A DNA stretch of 64,000 nt from an uncultured Ruegeria sp. (GCF_947497005.1 NZ_CANMFF010000004.1:186001-250000); one strand, 5' to 3'; shown: positions 18,761-28,406, numbered from the stretch's first letter. Numbers and translations: made by a program. The notes: generated by a model not told the origin, from the letters alone.

Positions 18761-19738
18761 ATGAGCCTTTTGCAGATCCGCAACCTGACTGTTGAATTCG
18801 CCACCGCCTCGGGCAAGTTTCGCGCCGTGGATGGCGTCGATCTGTCGGTCAACAAGGGTGAGCTGCTGGCCATCGTGGGGGAAAGCGGATCGGGCAAGTC
18901 GGTGTCGATGCTGGCGCTGATGGGGTTGTTGCCGTGGACCGCGACCATCACTGCCGACGAGATGAGCTTTGAGGGGCGTGACCTGGCCGGCATCTCGGCC
19001 CGCGAGCGTCGGAAGATCATCGGCAAGGACATGGCGATGATCTTTCAGGAGCCGATGTCGTCACTAAACCCCTGTTTCACGGTCGGTTTCCAAATCAAAG
19101 AAGCCTTGCGTATTCATCTGGGGCTGAACCGCAAGGATCGTCATGAACGCGCGGTCGAGCTGTTCGATCTGGTGGGAATTCCTGCACCTGAAAGCCGCCT
19201 GAACACATTTCCGCATCAGATGTCTGGGGGCATGAACCAACGCGTCATGATCGCGATGGCCATCGCCTGCAAGCCCAAGCTGCTGATTGCGGACGAACCC
19301 ACAACGGCATTGGACGTGACCATACAGGCGCAGATACTCGACCTGCTGGTCCGGTTGCGCGATGAATATGATATGGGCCTTGTGCTGATAACTCATGATA
19401 TGGGCGTGGTGGCTGAAACCGCCGAACGGGTTCAAGTGCAATATGCCGGGCAGAAAGTCGAAGAACAGCCCGTCGGAGATCTGTTCCGTACACCGCGTCA
19501 TCCTTACACTGCGGCTTTGTTGAACGCATTGCCTGAACGCGCGACGTCAAAGATCCTGCCGACAATTCCAGGCGTTGTGCCGGGGCAATTCGACCGGCCC
19601 AAAGGGTGCCTGTTCAGCCCGCGATGCCAGTTTGCAGACGCAACCTGTGCTGAAAAACCACCGACACCTCATGCTGAGGCCTTTGGCAAAGCACGCTGCC
19701 ACCACGTTGAAAAAATTGCAGCCGGAGAATTGGCATGA
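18761..19738 (+). CDS. dipeptide ABC transporter ATPase, DppD type
   Basis: ATP-binding subunit of 325 residues. Walker A is GESGSGKS, the Q-loop is [10 protein letters not shown], the signature is [15 protein letters not shown] and Walker B is [13 protein letters not shown]. The oligo_HPY tail has [14 protein letters not shown]. The signature has Asn where most homologues have Arg (GGMNQR). The start follows the permease stop by 4 bases and the end overlaps the next ATPase. Confidence 0.93.
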   Translation: MSLLQIRNLTVEFATASGKFRAVDGVDLSVNKGELLAIVGESGSGKSVSMLALMGLLPWTATITADEMSFEGRDLAGISARERRKIIGKDMAMIFQEPMSSLNPCFTVGFQIKEALRIHLGLNRKDRHERAVELFDLVGIPAPESRLNTFPHQMSGGMNQRVMIAMAIACKPKLLIADEPTTALDVTIQAQILDLLVRLRDEYDMGLVLITHDMGVVAETAERVQVQYAGQKVEEQPVGDLFRTPRHPYTAALLNALPERATSKILPTIPGVVPGQFDRPKGCLFSPRCQFADATCAEKPPTPHAEAFGKARCHHVEKIAAGELA

Positions 19739-20709
19739 CCGAACCTATCGTTCAGGCAAAAGGTTTGGCCCGATTTTACGCGGTAAAGGGCGGGTTGCTG
19801 TCCAAATCAGCGACGGTAAAGGCGCTTTCGAGGGTGGATTTCGATCTGAAACCCGGAAAGACCTTGGCCATCGTCGGTGAGTCCGGTTGCGGCAAGTCAA
19901 CGCTGGCGCGACTGGTCGCCATGATAGAAGAGCCGACGGCCGGCAGTCTGACGATTGACGGTGTCGATATAACTCCGTCGCAGTGGAGCAAAATGCGCGA
20001 GACGGTGCAGATTGTGTTCCAGGACCCCTATGGATCATTGAACCCGCGTCAGCGGATCGGTCAGATTCTGCAAGAACCTCTGATCATCAACCGTCCGAAA
20101 ATGAGCGCCGCTGACCGTGAGAGGCAAGCGCGCGACATGATTGAACTGGTGGGATTGCGACCCGAGCATTATGACCGTTATCCGCATATGTTCTCGGGCG
20201 GGCAACGCCAGCGGATTGCCATCGCACGTGCGCTGATGCTGAACCCCAAGGTTCTGGTTCTGGATGAGCCGGTTTCAGCCCTTGATGTTTCGATTCAGTC
20301 TCAGATTCTGAACCTGCTTGTGGATTTGCAGGAGAGGTTGAACCTAGCCTATCTGTTCATCTCGCATGATCTTTCGGTGGTTCGGCATTTTTCTGATGAC
20401 GTGATCGTTATGTATTTGGGTCGTGCTGTTGAAAAAGCCCCAAAAGAGCAGCTGTTCGCCGCGCCACGTCATCCCTATTCCAAGGCGCTGCTGTCCACGA
20501 CGCCACGGGCCGACCCCGAAGCAAGGAAAGAGCGGATCAAGCTGGAAGGCGAGTTGCCGTCGCCGATGAACATTCCCACAGGCTGTGCTTTTGCGAAGAG
20601 ATGCTGGCTGGCGACTGACCAGTGCAGAGCGGCATTGCCCGAGCTTGACAGAGAAATTCATCAGGTTGCGTGTCTGCATCCGCTGCATGGCCCGGCTGAT
20701 CAGGTCTGA
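19735..20709 (+). CDS. dipeptide ABC transporter ATPase, DppF type
   Basis: Second ATP-binding subunit, 324 residues. It has Walker A GESGCGKST, Q-loop FQDPYGSLNP, signature FSGGQRQRIAIARAL and Walker B VLVLDEPVSALDVS. The C-terminal extension includes CAFAKRCWLATDQC. Its ATG overlaps the DppD stop. It is the last gene of the operon; no strong terminator is visible in the 211-bp gap that follows. Confidence 0.93.
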   Translation: MTEPIVQAKGLARFYAVKGGLLSKSATVKALSRVDFDLKPGKTLAIVGESGCGKSTLARLVAMIEEPTAGSLTIDGVDITPSQWSKMRETVQIVFQDPYGSLNPRQRIGQILQEPLIINRPKMSAADRERQARDMIELVGLRPEHYDRYPHMFSGGQRQRIAIARALMLNPKVLVLDEPVSALDVSIQSQILNLLVDLQERLNLAYLFISHDLSVVRHFSDDVIVMYLGRAVEKAPKEQLFAAPRHPYSKALLSTTPRADPEARKERIKLEGELPSPMNIPTGCAFAKRCWLATDQCRAALPELDREIHQVACLHPLHGPADQV

Positions 20710-20920
20710 GCTGGCTGGCACCGGCATGTTCGACGCGATGTCGATCGCTGCACGGCATAAATGGCGCCGAAGACGACAAAAGAGGTTCAGTTCGATTTTT
20801 TTGAACTGGATCGCCACGTCATTCATCGGATTTATGGCAGAAACCACATAGGTAAGTTTCACAAACGCCATCAGTGACGGTAAGCTACAACGTATCTCAG
20901 CGGATCACGGAGACCCCTGC

Positions 20921-21955
20921 ATGACTCCATCAGGCCTCGAACTCAATGTCGAACGCCTTTCAGCTTACCTTAAGCGCCATATCGAAGATTTCACCGGTCT
21001 TCAGACATACGAGAAGTTTTCAGGCGGGCAGTCCAATCCAACTTATCTGCTGACCACTGGCGGTGCGAAATACGTGCTGCGGCGGAAGCCACCCGGCGAT
21101 CTGCTGCCTTCGGCCCATGCGGTGGATCGAGAATACCGCGTTCTCAGGGCGCTTCATGGCAGTACGGTGCCGGTCGCCAAGCCATTCGTGCTGTGTAACG
21201 ATACGGATATCATTGGTTCCATGTTCTATGTCATGGGATTTCAAGAGGGCCGGATATTCTGGGATCCGGCACTGCCCAAGGTGGAGATGGCAAACCGTCA
21301 GCCGATCTTCGACGAAGTAATCCGCGTTTTGGCCGCATTGCACGCAGTTGACGTTAATACTGTTGGTCTGTCGGGCTTTGGCAAGCCGGGGAATTACTTC
21401 GAGCGCCAATACAGCCGCTGGACCAAGCAGTACCGCGCCGCGGAAACCGATAACCTGCCCGGAATGGAACAGTTGATGGACTGGCTGGTCGGCAACCTGC
21501 CCGCCGATGACGGTTCGGTCAGTCTGATCCATGGCGATTTCCGCATCGACAATTTCATCTTCGCTTCGGGCACCCCGCAAATCGCGGCGGTTTTGGATTG
21601 GGAGCTTTCCACACTGGGCCACCCGATGGCCGATCTGGGCTATTTCTGTGTTTGTCTCAGGTTGCCGCCGACCGGTCTGATCCGGGGGTTGCAAGGGTTG
21701 GATCGTACTGCGCTGAACATCCCGTCCGAGGCTGAGATGATCGACCGCTATTGTGCGTTGCGTGGGTTGTCGGGAATTGAAAACTGGACCTTCTATCTGG
21801 CGTTTTCCTTCTTCCGCATGGCTGCGATTGCGCAGGGTGTCTACAGCCGTGCGTTAGCGGGCAATGCTTCAAATCAGAACGCAATGGCGTTCAAGGGTCT
21901 GGTGGCTCCTCTGGCGCAAATGGCGCTCGACGAAATCTCGGCCGCAACTCACTGA
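20921..21955 (+). CDS. APH-fold kinase, ACAD10/11 N-domain or LvaA type
   Basis: Phosphotransferase of the aminoglycoside phosphotransferase (APH/choline kinase) fold, 344 residues. The catalytic loop IHGDFRIDNFIF supplies the base Asp and metal Asn, and LDWELSTLGHPMADLGYF is the DFG-equivalent. It is followed after 11 bp by an acyl-CoA dehydrogenase gene. In this pairing, known from human ACAD10/11 and Pseudomonas LvaA/LvaC, the kinase phosphorylates the hydroxyl of a 4-hydroxyacyl-CoA and the dehydrogenase-fold partner processes the phosphate ester. That role is inferred here. GGAG precedes the ATG. Confidence 0.8.
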   Translation: MTPSGLELNVERLSAYLKRHIEDFTGLQTYEKFSGGQSNPTYLLTTGGAKYVLRRKPPGDLLPSAHAVDREYRVLRALHGSTVPVAKPFVLCNDTDIIGSMFYVMGFQEGRIFWDPALPKVEMANRQPIFDEVIRVLAALHAVDVNTVGLSGFGKPGNYFERQYSRWTKQYRAAETDNLPGMEQLMDWLVGNLPADDGSVSLIHGDFRIDNFIFASGTPQIAAVLDWELSTLGHPMADLGYFCVCLRLPPTGLIRGLQGLDRTALNIPSEAEMIDRYCALRGLSGIENWTFYLAFSFFRMAAIAQGVYSRALAGNASNQNAMAFKGLVAPLAQMALDEISAATH

Positions 21956-21966
21956 AAGGGATCACA

Positions 21967-23208
21967 ATGGATTTTGCCCCATCGCCGCGCGCTGCGGAAA
22001 TGCACGACCGGCTGAAAGCCTTTTTGGAGGCATATATCTATCCGCGTATCCGCGACCACAAAGAAGAGATTGAGGCAGGCAATTTCCCTGTCTCCTTCAT
22101 GGAAGATCTTAAAGCGCAGGCCAAGGCCGAAGGGCTTTGGAATATGTTCCTGCCTTCCTTGCGAGAAGATGAACCCGGCACACGGCTCACCAATTTGGAA
22201 TATGCGCCTTTGGCAGAGTTGATGGGGCAGGTTGGCTGGTCTTCGGAAGTATTCAACTGTAACGCGCCTGACACCGGCAACATGGAACTGTTGCATATGT
22301 TCGCCACGGCCGAGCAGCGCGAGGAGTGGCTGGTGCCTCTGTTGAACGGTGAGATCCGATCAGCCTTTGCAATGACCGAACCGGATGTGGCCAGTTCGGA
22401 CGCGACCAATATTACCACTTCGGTCCGGCGCGACGGCGATGATTATGTCATTAATGGCCGAAAATGGTTCATCACCAATGCCTGCCATCCGAACACAAAG
22501 CTGTTCATCGTCATGGGTAAAACCGACCCTAACGCCGACCGGCACAAGCAGCAGAGCATGGTCATTGTCCCTAAGGACACTCCAGGGTTTGAGATTGTGC
22601 GCAACCCCACCATTCTGAACATGCACGACCCCGAAGGCCATGCCGAACTTGTGTTCAAGGATGTGCGTGTCCCGGTCAGCAACCTTCTTGGCGAAGAAGG
22701 CGGTGGGTTTGCTTTGGCGCAGGCGCGGCTTGGGCCGGGACGTATTCACCATTGTATGCGTTCGATCGGGGCGGCGGAAATGGCGCTAAACCTGATGGTC
22801 GAACGGGCGCAGGAACGGAAGACTTTTGGCAAGCAGCTTTCGGAACAGGGCGTGATCCGAGAGTGGATCGCTAAGTCCCGATTAGAGATTGAGCAAGCGC
22901 GCCTGTTGACCCTGAAAGCAGCCTGGAAGATTGATCAGGTGGGCGCGAAAGCGGCGTTCCGCGAAATTTCTTTGATTAAGGTAGTGGCGCCAAATGTGCA
23001 TGCAACGGTCACCGACCGCGCCATGCAGGTTTTTGGCGCGATGGGTATGACGCCTGATACGCCGTTGGCTGACAGTTATACCTGGGCCCGGGCCTTGCGC
23101 TATGCGGATGGGCCGGATGAGGTTCATCTGCAGGCTATTGCTAAGCAGGAGCTGAAGAACTCCAACTTTGGCATGTCAGATCAATGGCTGACACCACCCT
23201 TGCGCTAG
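21967..23208 (+). CDS. acyl-CoA dehydrogenase-fold flavoprotein, ACAD11/LvaC-like
   Basis: FAD enzyme of 413 residues with the three standard domains: the N-terminal helical domain (1-130), the beta domain with FAMTEPDVASSDATNI and DDYVINGRKWFITNA, and the C-terminal domain with AMQVFGAMGMTPDTPLADS. The ending ARALRYADGPDEVHLQAIAK resembles the ACAD10/11 subgroup. It forms a two-gene unit with the kinase upstream. Expected substrates are short or medium 4-hydroxyacyl-CoA phosphates, or a branched acyl-CoA if the coupling inference fails. No local transporter is obviously dedicated to it. Confidence 0.85.
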   Translation: MDFAPSPRAAEMHDRLKAFLEAYIYPRIRDHKEEIEAGNFPVSFMEDLKAQAKAEGLWNMFLPSLREDEPGTRLTNLEYAPLAELMGQVGWSSEVFNCNAPDTGNMELLHMFATAEQREEWLVPLLNGEIRSAFAMTEPDVASSDATNITTSVRRDGDDYVINGRKWFITNACHPNTKLFIVMGKTDPNADRHKQQSMVIVPKDTPGFEIVRNPTILNMHDPEGHAELVFKDVRVPVSNLLGEEGGGFALAQARLGPGRIHHCMRSIGAAEMALNLMVERAQERKTFGKQLSEQGVIREWIAKSRLEIEQARLLTLKAAWKIDQVGAKAAFREISLIKVVAPNVHATVTDRAMQVFGAMGMTPDTPLADSYTWARALRYADGPDEVHLQAIAKQELKNSNFGMSDQWLTPPLR

Positions 23209-23362
23209 CTCACGGTAGATGTCAAACCGCGCGAAGTCTTAATGATGCAATGGTCGTCTGCGACCTTTGCATTTCACAAAATCCGCATTGGGGCGAAGCG
23301 TTCGAGGAACACATGGGTTGCGGCCCAGATGCGCAAAAAGCACGGATGCACGGGACGCCATG

Positions 23363-24958
23363 CTACGCCCCGGCAGTCAGCAAATCACTCGCCTTTTCTC
23401 CGATCATGATTGCAGGGGCATTTGTATTGCCGCTGACGATTTCGGGCATGATCGAACAATCAGCGACCCGCAGGTTTCCGATGCCGTGAACTCTGAGTGC
23501 CGGATCGACAACCGCGGTTTCGTTCGTTCCCATCGCGCAGGTACCGGTCGGATGATAGATCGAAACCGAATTCGATCTGACCCAGTCCAGCGTGCCCTCG
23601 TAATCGTCGCTGGAGAGCTGAGAGGTGGGTCTGAATTCTTCGGATATTTTCGAGGCGAGCGGATTGTTTTGTGCGATCCTGCGCGCGATATTCACGCCAT
23701 CAACGATGGTTCTGCAATCCGTTTCAGTCGACAGGTAGTTTGGAACGATTTTGACATGCTCTGACGGATCTGGCCCGTTCAGACGCAGTTCGCCCCTGCT
23801 CTCTGGTCGCAGCTGGCACACTGACATGGTGAAGGCTGAAAACGGGTGTACGCCTTCGCCGGGACTATCGGCGGACCAGGGTTGCACATGAAACTGAATG
23901 TCGGGCGTTTCAACATCGGGGCGTGTTTTCATGAATCCAGTTGCAAGGCTGGCGGCCATTGTCATCGGACCTGCGCGGAACAAAGCGTATTTGAGGGCAA
24001 TCCGAGCCTGATTGAACAGGCTACGCACCTCGTCATTCAATGTCGGTTCGTTGCATTTGAAAACGAGGCGGGCCTGTAAATGGTCCTGCAGTTTCTTGCC
24101 GACATTGGGCAAGGCATGCACCGGTTCGATCCCGTTCTTCTTCAGGTGGTCGGGGTCGCCGATCCCCGATAGCATCAGTATCTGAGGAGAGTTTATTGCG
24201 CCGCCAGACAGGATGATTTCGCGCCGCACTTTCAGGGTTTTCTCTTTGCCCGCGCGATCGCGATAGACTAGGCCGGTCGCCTGTTTGCCCTCCAGCGTTA
24301 TTCGCGTCACCAGTGCATTCGTGATGATATTCAGGTTTTGCCTGTTTCGAATCGGTTTTAGATAAGCCACTGCTGAGCTGCATCTGCGACCGTTACGGGT
24401 GGTCAGCTGAAAGTAGCCGACGCCTTCCTGATCTGCGCCATTATAATCCGGATTGAACGGGTATCCCGCGGCTTGTGCCGCGGCGACCCAGGCATCACAG
24501 ATCGGGCGCTGAATGCGCATGTTCGACACCGATAGCGGCCCGCCAATACCGTGGAAAGGGTCTTCGCCGCGTTCCTGATCTTCGCTACGTTTGAACAGCG
24601 GGAGGACATCTTCCCAACCCCAGCCGACATTCCCCATCTGACGCCAGCGGTCGTAATCTTCCTTTTGGCCGCGTACGTAAAGCAGGCCGTTCAGAGAAGA
24701 CGAGCCACCCAGCACCTTACCGCGCGGCCAATCTATCGAACGTCCATTCAGACCGGGATCGGGTTCAGTTCGATAACACCAGTCCACCGAGGGGTTATGC
24801 ATGGTTTTGAAGTAGCCAACGGGGATGTGAATCCAGGGGTTGGTATCGCGGCCACCCGCCTCCACCAAAGCGACGGATGTGTTGGGGTCGGCGCTCAGCC
24901 GATTGGCAATGACACAGCCCGAAGACCCCGCGCCAACTACCGCATAATCCACTTCCAT
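23363..24958 (-). CDS. GMC-family FAD oxidoreductase (choline/alcohol dehydrogenase-like)
   Basis: Flavoprotein of 531 residues that oxidises an alcohol, possibly choline or another small hydroxyl compound. The Rossmann FAD motif VVGAGSSGCVIANRLS is at the N-terminus, PROSITE-type GMC motif 1 appears as GKVLGGSSSLNGLLYVRG, and motif 2 as SGGAINSPQILMLSGIG. The catalytic His is in YHPTGTCAMG and a second active-site position in SGNTNAPAIMIGEKASDL. A strong ribosome site (GGAAGGAGG) precedes the ATG. It is transcribed away from a TRAP transporter, so the TRAP substrate may be its substrate or a precursor. Confidence 0.9.
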   Translation of the reverse strand: MEVDYAVVGAGSSGCVIANRLSADPNTSVALVEAGGRDTNPWIHIPVGYFKTMHNPSVDWCYRTEPDPGLNGRSIDWPRGKVLGGSSSLNGLLYVRGQKEDYDRWRQMGNVGWGWEDVLPLFKRSEDQERGEDPFHGIGGPLSVSNMRIQRPICDAWVAAAQAAGYPFNPDYNGADQEGVGYFQLTTRNGRRCSSAVAYLKPIRNRQNLNIITNALVTRITLEGKQATGLVYRDRAGKEKTLKVRREIILSGGAINSPQILMLSGIGDPDHLKKNGIEPVHALPNVGKKLQDHLQARLVFKCNEPTLNDEVRSLFNQARIALKYALFRAGPMTMAASLATGFMKTRPDVETPDIQFHVQPWSADSPGEGVHPFSAFTMSVCQLRPESRGELRLNGPDPSEHVKIVPNYLSTETDCRTIVDGVNIARRIAQNNPLASKISEEFRPTSQLSSDDYEGTLDWVRSNSVSIYHPTGTCAMGTNETAVVDPALRVHGIGNLRVADCSIMPEIVSGNTNAPAIMIGEKASDLLTAGA

Positions 24959-25022
24959 GACCGCCTCCTTCCAACGTTGTTGAAAAAAACTCTATGCAAG
25001 ATGTAAGAAATATACTAGCCTT

Positions 25023-25035
25023 TTTTGATACAAAA
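25023..25035. promoter_or_regulatory. short palindrome in the GMC/TRAP divergent promoter region
   Basis: TTTTG-ATA-CAAAA is a perfect 5-base-arm inverted repeat in the 109-bp gap between two divergent genes. IclR-type regulators, one of which is encoded at the end of the TRAP operon, bind short AT-rich palindromes in such places. The site is short enough to arise by chance. Confidence 0.3.
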
Positions 25036-25067
25036 CGTCTCAATAATTGCGAACAGGGAGGTAAGCA

Positions 25068-26306
25068 ATGGGGATCGGTCGGAAACTGAATGGTATTTCA
25101 CGGCGGGATTTTTTCCGGGTTGCAGGTCGTTACGGCATGAGCTCGACACTACTTGCGGCAGGAGGATTCGGCGGGGCGATGAGCCTGGCCAATTTGGCGC
25201 AAGCGGCTGAATCCACGTATGAAAAACGCTTCTCAAAAGAACCGAAGCACACGCTGAAATTCGGTGCTTCAGGCTTCAATACGCGCAATCTTCTGATTGA
25301 ACGCGCTGGCGCTATCGAATTTGCCCGCGACTTGGAAGAGCGTACTGATGGTGAGATTCGGATTGAATTCATCGGCGACAACCAGATTTGCGGACAGCTT
25401 AGCTGTGTTGAGAAAACGCAGCAGGGAATTGTAGACATCTATGCGGCTTCAACCCAGAACTCGGCAGGTGGCGCGCCTTATCTGAACGTGCTGGACTATG
25501 CATATATGTTCCCCAGCCGCGCTGCGCAGTATCACTTTTTCTATAGTCCCGCGAGCCAGCGCATCCTGCGTGAGCCGCTGGAAAAACGGCACGGATTGAA
25601 GTTCCTGTTCACTCACTGTGAACTGCGCGGTCTGCAAATGGGGTCGAACTTTGCCGACAAGCCGACCGTGACCAAACTGGAAGAGTTGTTTGGCACCAAA
25701 AACCGCGTGACGGGCACGCAATTAGGTCGGATAGCGATGCAGCTGCTGAACCTGAACCCTGTGCCGGTGGCATGGGAAGAAACACTGGATGCGCTTAAGA
25801 CTGGTCTGATCGATGGTGCCGAAACCTGGGCCTCGGCTGTGGCGTATGCCAACATGGCACCGGTGGTCTCGCAATCCGTGAACCTGAAATTCTTCTGCGG
25901 TACCGAGCATACCTCGATGTCCGCCAAAGTCTTTGACGGTCTGGGGGGTGAATTGCAGGATGCGGTGATGGAATCCTCGTATTTCACGCAAGCGCTGATT
26001 CAGGGTGCGAATGAAGCCGCATTGTTGAACACCGTTGGGTTCTCGGACCCGCAACTGCCGGGAACGATCTTTGCAGAAAACGGCGTACGCCCAGCCTTCC
26101 TGCCGGATGATCAGATCAAACTGGCCGAAGAAATGTGCGCCCCGAATTACAACCCCGAACCGTGGGCGCAGTGGCGTGAACGGCTGAACAAATGGGCCGG
26201 TGGCATCGATACATACCAAGAGATCTATGACATCGCACGTGAGATCCCTGCGGATACGCTCCCTGAGAACGTCGAACCGCGCCGTTGGTGGAAGGGCGAG
26301 GCCTGA
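25068..26306 (+). CDS. TRAP transporter solute-binding protein (DctP family), Tat-exported
   Basis: Periplasmic receptor of 412 residues. The N-terminus has a twin-arginine signal (SRRDFFRVAGRYG), a hydrophobic stretch and an AQAAE cleavage region, so it is exported folded. The DctP domain includes TDGEIRIEFIGDNQICGQ and GLKFLFTHCELRGLQ. The segment GLIDGAETWASAVAYANM is where these receptors place ligand-contact residues. The usual carboxylate-binding Arg is not confidently located. A GGGAGG ribosome site precedes the ATG. Ligand unknown. Confidence 0.9.
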   Translation: MGIGRKLNGISRRDFFRVAGRYGMSSTLLAAGGFGGAMSLANLAQAAESTYEKRFSKEPKHTLKFGASGFNTRNLLIERAGAIEFARDLEERTDGEIRIEFIGDNQICGQLSCVEKTQQGIVDIYAASTQNSAGGAPYLNVLDYAYMFPSRAAQYHFFYSPASQRILREPLEKRHGLKFLFTHCELRGLQMGSNFADKPTVTKLEELFGTKNRVTGTQLGRIAMQLLNLNPVPVAWEETLDALKTGLIDGAETWASAVAYANMAPVVSQSVNLKFFCGTEHTSMSAKVFDGLGGELQDAVMESSYFTQALIQGANEAALLNTVGFSDPQLPGTIFAENGVRPAFLPDDQIKLAEEMCAPNYNPEPWAQWRERLNKWAGGIDTYQEIYDIAREIPADTLPENVEPRRWWKGEA

Positions 26307-26317
26307 TCAATTTGTCT

Positions 26318-26341
26318 GAACCGGTCCAAACGGGCCGGTTC
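26318..26341 (+). terminator. stem-loop between TRAP receptor and membrane-subunit genes
   Basis: GAACCGGTCC and GGGCCGGTTC form a 10-bp stem with one G-T pair around an AAAC loop. It is followed by AATTAAAC rather than a T-run, so it is more likely to protect the receptor transcript than to terminate fully. It lies in the 65-bp receptor/DctQ gap. Confidence 0.55.
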
Positions 26342-26371
26342 AATTAAACACCGACTGGGAGGACGGGGTTC

Positions 26372-27037
26372 ATGTCACTATGGGCGGATATAGGCGCGAT
26401 TTTCAGCGCTTTTCTCAGCCAGGATTCATTCGAGATTCAAACGGCGTTGCAATCCGACGCCGCGTGGGTCGTTGGCGCGGTGGTCGCGGCGCTTGGGGGT
26501 CTGCTGGTCATGCTGATCTATCGCAAGGTACCGCTTATCGAGCGTCATTTGGAACGTTCGGTCATGGTATATTCTTATCTTGCTATCGCGCTGATCATTT
26601 TCTGGGGGGTGATCGACCGGTTTGTTTTCAATGATCAGGAACCCTGGTCCACCACCATTCCTCCGCTTCTCTTTATGGTGATGGCCTGGTTTGGTGCCTC
26701 TTATAACGTGCGTCTGCGCACCCATCTGAGCTTCAGCGAATTCCGTTCTGCCATGCCCCGCGGCGGGCAGTTGGCCTGCCTGTTTCTGGATGCGGTGCTG
26801 TGGTTCATTTTTGCGGTGATTGTCATCGTGACCACCACGCGACTGGTGGCGCTTTCGGCCTCGAACTTTCAGATTGTTCTGGGCACGGACAATATCATGC
26901 AGTGGTGGTTCCTGCTGATGGCACCATTATCGTTTTTTTTGATGGTCGGGCGCGTGTTTCAGAACCTCGCGGATGACTTGCACAACTGGAAAACAGGCGA
27001 GCCGCTGATCAAGCAGGCCGTAATCGGGGCAGACTGA
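26372..27037 (+). CDS. TRAP transporter small membrane subunit (DctQ family)
   Basis: 221-residue membrane protein with four predicted TM helices (about 30-50, 66-86, 104-120 and 150-175) and an additional hydrophobic stretch near 185-205. It is longer than the average DctQ (~170) because of a ~40-residue N-terminal extension. It pairs with the large subunit, which begins inside its stop codon (TGATG), so the two are translationally coupled. GGAGG precedes the start. Confidence 0.86.
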   Translation: MSLWADIGAIFSAFLSQDSFEIQTALQSDAAWVVGAVVAALGGLLVMLIYRKVPLIERHLERSVMVYSYLAIALIIFWGVIDRFVFNDQEPWSTTIPPLLFMVMAWFGASYNVRLRTHLSFSEFRSAMPRGGQLACLFLDAVLWFIFAVIVIVTTTRLVALSASNFQIVLGTDNIMQWWFLLMAPLSFFLMVGRVFQNLADDLHNWKTGEPLIKQAVIGAD

Positions 27038-28395
27038 TGACAGACGGAACACTCGTTACACTGATCTCGCTGGGGGTCACCTTTCTTTTCATGCTGGGCG
27101 TGCCGGTGCTGCTGGTTATCGGTTATTGGGTCATCGGCTGTTCGTTTGTCCTTGGGTTGACGCTGGACAATATGGGCGCCGAGCTGCTGAACGTTTTCAA
27201 CAAGGGCTTTGCCCTCCTGGCCATGCCGCTATTCATCCTGACCGGAGACCTGATCAACAAGTCTGGCATCGCGCGACGTCTCAGCGACTTTGCCTATTCC
27301 TGTCTGGGCTGGATCCGTGGCGGGCTGGCAATGGCATCGCTGGGTGCTTGCGGGCTTTTCGCGGCAATTTCGGGGTCGAACTCGGCAACAACGGCAACCA
27401 TCGGGTCGATGTTGCACCCTGAGATGGTGAAGGGTGGCTATGACGAGAGGTTCAGCGCGGCCACCGCTGCAGCGGGCGGTACTGTCGGCATCATCATTCC
27501 TCCGTCGATCATCTTCATCGTCTATGGCTTCCTGATGAACCTGCCGATCTCCGAGCTGTTTGTCGCTGGCATTCTGCCCGGCGCACTTATGGTCTTCGGG
27601 ATGCAATTCGCCTGCTGGATAATCTGTCGCATAAATGGCTGGGGGCATCTGATCCCGCTGCAGTTGAACCGGGTGTTGAAAACTGCGTTCGGCGCATGGT
27701 TGGGTTTCTTTGCAATCGGACTTGTACTCTGGGGAATTTACACCGGCAAGTTTTCCCCCACAGAAGCGGCAGGTGTTACAGTGGGCTTTTGTGTGATCGC
27801 GGGCTTGGTTAGCTACCCGATCAACAAGATTATGGGGGCTCGGAATGATATCTCGCCAACTGAAAAAAGCTACGCCGAAATGTTCGTGGTCGAAGGGTTC
27901 ACGATCCCCGAAATCCCCTCGATCGTTATCAGGTCCGCTCAGATCACCGGTATCCTTGCGCCGCTGATCGCGATTTCCGTGGTGATGCAGCAAATCCTGT
28001 CTTTGCTGGGCGCGCAGCAAACTATCGGCGACTTCGTGACGTCGATGGGCGGTTATTATGCAGTATTGTTCACCTCGATGGTGATCGTCTTCTTTTCGGG
28101 CATGGTGTTGGAAAGCCTTCCGGTCACGATCATCCTGGCCCCGATTCTAGCACCAATTGCAACCTCGGTTGGAATTGATCCGATCCATTTCTCGGTAATT
28201 TTTCTCGTCGGTGCGTCCATCGGGTTCATCACTCCACCGTATGGATTGAACCTTTACGTAGCCTCGGGCGTGACGGGTGTGCCCTACTTCCGGCTGCTGC
28301 GTTACACGGTGCCGTATCTGGTGGCACTGTTGTCGGTCTGGATTTTAGTGTCGCTGGTCCCCGATCTGGCCTTGATCCTTCTGCCAAATAACTAG
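27037..28395 (+). CDS. TRAP transporter large permease subunit (DctM family)
   Basis: 452-residue sodium-coupled permease with about twelve hydrophobic segments. Family signatures include ALPMFILTGDLINKSGIARRL-like wording (read here as LAMPLFILTGDLINKSG), GSNSATTATIGSMLHPEM, AAAGGTVGIIIPPSIIFIVY and a late GFITPPYGLNLYVASG. It is the third gene of the P-Q-M cassette and is followed after 11 bp by an IclR regulator, so the regulator is probably cotranscribed. Confidence 0.92.
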   Translation: MTDGTLVTLISLGVTFLFMLGVPVLLVIGYWVIGCSFVLGLTLDNMGAELLNVFNKGFALLAMPLFILTGDLINKSGIARRLSDFAYSCLGWIRGGLAMASLGACGLFAAISGSNSATTATIGSMLHPEMVKGGYDERFSAATAAAGGTVGIIIPPSIIFIVYGFLMNLPISELFVAGILPGALMVFGMQFACWIICRINGWGHLIPLQLNRVLKTAFGAWLGFFAIGLVLWGIYTGKFSPTEAAGVTVGFCVIAGLVSYPINKIMGARNDISPTEKSYAEMFVVEGFTIPEIPSIVIRSAQITGILAPLIAISVVMQQILSLLGAQQTIGDFVTSMGGYYAVLFTSMVIVFFSGMVLESLPVTIILAPILAPIATSVGIDPIHFSVIFLVGASIGFITPPYGLNLYVASGVTGVPYFRLLRYTVPYLVALLSVWILVSLVPDLALILLPNN

Positions 28396-28406
28396 AATGA
28401 TAAGGG

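Noticed and set aside
20710..20920. Small gene after the second importer
   Set aside because: Short open frames there have no ribosome site and no protein resemblance; it is most likely the promoter of the kinase gene.
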